A stretch of 64,000 nucleotides of DNA, from positions 140,769 through 204,768 of the forward strand of contig CAJXSL010000007.1 of the NCBI GenBank assembly GCA_913060875.1, read 5' to 3'. Both the position numbers and the translations under genes were made by a program. The DNA comes from an uncultured Desulfobacteraceae bacterium. Lineage in GTDB: Bacteria > Desulfobacterota > Desulfobacteria > Desulfobacterales > UBA5852. The notes beneath the pieces were generated by a model. That model made no database searches. It had not been told where the DNA came from and worked only from the letters and a program-made list of their open reading frames with translations. This document shows positions 63,206 to 64,000 of this stretch, piece by piece. How positions within the stretch are numbered: the first letter of the stretch is position 1; every line of letters begins with the position of its first letter.

Positions 63206-63649
63206 ATGATCAAAGACTTCATCGAAAAATCACGCGCCAAATCCCCATGGATGGTTCACTTCGACTGCGGCAGCTGCAACGGCTGCGACATCGAAACCCT
63301 GGCCTGCCTGACGCCCATCTATGACGTGGAGCGCTTCGGGGTGGTGAACGTGGGCAACCCCAAGCACGCCGACCTCCTGATGGTGACCGGGGCCGTGAAC
63401 CACCGCAACAAACACGCCCTCAAAAAAATCTACGACCAGATGCCGGATCCCAAGGCGGTTGTGGCCATCGGCGCCTGCGGCCTGTCCGGGGGCGTATTCC
63501 GGGAAGCGTACAATGTGGTGGGCGGCATCGACAAGGTCATCCCCGTGGATGTCTACGTCTACGGTTGCCCCCCGAAACCGGAAGCCATTATCGATGGCGT
63601 GGTCAAGGCCATCGAAACCTTCAAGGCCAAGGCCCGTGAAGCGGCGTGA
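63206..63649 (+). CDS. echC: Ech hydrogenase small subunit EchC (NuoB-like)
   Basis: 147 residues. The 4Fe-4S ligands of a group 4 hydrogenase small subunit are present: CGSCNGCDIETLAC (21-34), GACGLSGG and YGCPPKPEAII. Carries electrons between ferredoxin-linked clusters and the NiFe site. ATG 63206 follows AAGAGAAG; the frame is open to 63113 through the MITE, which is unsupported. Follows echB after the inserted element and precedes echD. Confidence 0.92.
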   Translation: MIKDFIEKSRAKSPWMVHFDCGSCNGCDIETLACLTPIYDVERFGVVNVGNPKHADLLMVTGAVNHRNKHALKKIYDQMPDPKAVVAIGACGLSGGVFREAYNVVGGIDKVIPVDVYVYGCPPKPEAIIDGVVKAIETFKAKAREAA

Positions 63650-63838
63650 AGCTAATGGGCCAGGGGTTCAAGGATTCGAGGGGGCGAGTGAAAGGTTCTT
63701 ATAGGAAGCGCCAAGCTCAAAGCGTCAAGCTGAAAGGAACAGCAGGCGTTGCTGGAGGTTTGAGGTTGGAGGAACTATCCGGGCCGCTGAAACAGGACAT
63801 CAGAAAACCGTGATTCAGGAAAACAGGAAAAACAGATC
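63650..63838. other. Spacer between echC and echD
   Basis: 189 bases, unusually long for an operon. It contains the second copy of a 33-base repeat (63707-63739) and a purine-rich run (GGAGGTTTGAGGTTGGAGGA). No gene. Confidence 0.5.
63707..63739 (+). repeat. 33-bp exact dispersed repeat, copy 2
   Basis: Reverse complement of 53270-53302, identical by eye over all 33 bases. Contains AGCGCCAAGCTC and GCGTCAAGCTG sub-units. Lies inside the ech operon spacer. Confidence 0.7.
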
Positions 63839-64000
63839 ATGATCGAAAATATGTATTCCATCAGCGTGGATGAAATCGTTGGCCAGGCCGGCCGCATGAA
63901 GCAGGACGGCTACCGCCTGGTGACCCTGACGGCGGTGGATCTCAACGAGCATGAGGTGGACCTTATCTATCACTTCGACCGGGACCTGAAAATGAAGCAT
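63839..64000 (+). CDS. echD: Ech hydrogenase subunit EchD (NuoC-like), 5' part
   Basis: The first 54 codons only; the gene runs off the window. It reads like the N-terminus of NuoC/EchD (VDEIVGQAGRMKQDGYRLVTLTAVDLNEHEVDLIYHFD), a soluble subunit contacting the large subunit. ATG 63839 has GGAAAA upstream. Its place after echC fits the ech order. The large subunit (echE) and ferredoxin-type subunit (echF) should follow. Confidence 0.75.
   Translation, partial: MIENMYSISVDEIVGQAGRMKQDGYRLVTLTAVDLNEHEVDLIYHFDRDLKMKH

Overview
The window reads as chromosome of an anaerobic, probably sulfate-reducing member of the Desulfobacterota (old Deltaproteobacteria, Desulfosarcina-like). This is inferred from gene content: a beta-oxidation cluster with a membrane Fe-S oxidoreductase that serves ETF, two long-chain acyl-CoA ligases, an Ech-type membrane hydrogenase operon, a large selenium operon with UGA-encoded selenocysteine, many two-component proteins, and small palindromic mobile repeats. 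The DNA is GC-rich. No rRNA, tRNA or CRISPR array was recognised.

Layout. 1-5.6 kb: fatty-acid oxidation (membrane oxidoreductase, fadD, a TetR regulator of the FadR/YsiA type, acyl-CoA dehydrogenase). Three promoters share one geometry (TTGAC[A/G], 17-bp spacer, -10, then a FadR-type box), so they look like a small regulon. 6.2-13.3 kb: signalling block (two histidine kinases, one fused to a receiver, a lone receiver and an NtrC-type activator) enclosing an AroE-like protein with an altered catalytic residue and a MetF-like protein. 13.4-24.5 kb: housekeeping and accessory genes (XPB-like helicase, lipocalin, second acyl-CoA ligase, chromate transporter, YciH, AEC carrier), plus a deletion scar near 20.3 kb joining two truncated genes. 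25.7-29.6 kb: leuC-leuD facing ilvD. 30-46 kb: duplicated SYLF lipid-binding proteins, a molybdopterin oxidoreductase with a Rieske-like partner that lacks one ligand, UbiB-like kinase, SLC13 carrier, pyridine-disulfide-type reductase, metallo-hydrolase, CitE-like lyase, metallopeptidase-like lipoprotein.

46-52 kb: selenium operon on the minus strand (small Cys-rich protein, YedE, TusA-like, DUF3343, ribokinase-like, SelD, YedF). selD starts about 100 bases upstream of the apparent open frame; codon 18 is an in-frame TGA at the catalytic cysteine position, followed by a short hairpin. A second hidden selenoprotein, a SelW-like protein with a C-x-x-U motif, lies at 56863-57111, also with a hairpin after its TGA.

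52-64 kb: NmrA and epimerase-type reductases, a YkgJ-like protein, a radical SAM protein, an amine-oxidase-like flavoprotein, a broken Abi gene, then a lone IS630-type DNA-binding domain 10 bp upstream of the echABCD genes, which run off the right edge. Small inverted-repeat elements occur throughout; two begin exactly at the stop codon of the preceding gene.
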